Shown one piece after another: positions 63,981 to 64,000 of a stretch of DNA of 64,000 nt. The stretch's first letter is position 1, and each line of letters begins with the position of its first letter. Below the pieces are notes generated by a model. That model searched no databases. It saw only the letters and a program-made list of their open reading frames with translations, and was not told the origin of the DNA. Source of the stretch: Syngnathus acus (lineage: Eukaryota > Chordata > Actinopteri > Syngnathiformes > Syngnathidae); NCBI RefSeq assembly GCF_901709675.1, contig NC_051095.1, positions 20,429,456 to 20,493,455 on the forward strand, written 5' to 3'. Both the position numbers and the translations under genes were made by a program.

Positions 63981-64000
63981 CAAACATGCTTATATCACCA

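Larger units (their letters stand above)
47781..64000 (-). other. aff2 intron 1 (partial) or upstream region
   Basis: At least 16.2 kb upstream of exon 2 without a recognisable coding exon. I searched the minus strand for the expected exon 1 end (Asp-Trp-Asp-Leu-Glu followed by a donor) and found none, so exon 1 probably lies right of the window. The contents are repeats: GT/CA arrays near 50.94, 51.27, 51.45, 58.23, 62.34 and 63.92 kb, degenerate SINE-like copies, a MITE fragment at 55.2 kb, an inverted repeat at 59.2/59.8 kb and a G-rich stretch at 55.9 kb. The rest is AT-rich single-copy sequence with no visible gene. Confidence 0.6.

Noticed and set aside
47781-64000. aff2 exon 1 within the window
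   Set aside because: I looked for a minus-strand end with Asp-Trp-Asp-Leu-Glu and a donor leaving two bases of a codon; no candidate fits.

Overview
This is a eukaryotic, vertebrate window, most probably from a ray-finned (percomorph-type) fish. Introns have GT-AG borders. Fish-type repeats are abundant: tRNA-derived SINEs, L2-like and Rex3/RTE-like LINE remnants, TA-flanked MITEs and long GATA, CATC, TTCA and GT arrays. One vertebrate gene is clearly recognisable. There is no operon, CRISPR array, phage or bacterial gene. I found no evidence of an undescribed biological system; the unusual material is repeat architecture.

The gene is the fish orthologue of AFF2 (FMR2), on the minus strand, running right to left across almost the whole window. 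Eight internal coding exons could be placed by peptide similarity, splice sites and phase: exon 2 (47660-47780), 3 (41807-42452), 4 (40405-40793), 5 (16421-16465), 6 (13361-13447), 7 (12782-12818), 8 (11640-11700) and 9 (9490-9544). They join without a frame break into 1441 nt (480 codons). This covers the N-terminal AFF homology region, including the segment that in AFF4 binds cyclin T1/P-TEFb and the segment that in AFF4 binds ELL2. Exon 1 should lie right of 64000, and the exons for the rest of the protein left of position 1; neither was found here. Exon numbers assume the human AFF2 layout.

Layout. 1-2520: purine-rich, C-poor satellite with a 134-bp unit and a roughly 1.96-kb higher-order period. 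2542-2712: four alternating 27-bp palindromes. 2.7-9.5 kb: intron 9 with GT, AAAC and GATA arrays. 9.5-16.5 kb: exons 9 to 5 with short introns. 16.5-40.4 kb: intron 4 (23.9 kb), the main transposon reservoir, with L2-like, Rex3-like and other LINE tails, three pogo-like MITEs with two of them in inverted orientation, a related shorter MITE, a hAT-like MITE with a perfect 8-bp target duplication, and a SINE nested inside a MITE. 40.4-47.8 kb: exons 4, 3 and 2. 47.8-64 kb: part of intron 1, with further repeats and a fifth MITE fragment.

AFF proteins are nuclear scaffolds of super elongation complexes that bring P-TEFb to paused RNA polymerase II. All other open frames are short and are explained by repeats or chance. 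Splice sites and peptides were read directly from the sequence. Family assignments of the repeats rest on remembered consensus features and were not checked by a search.
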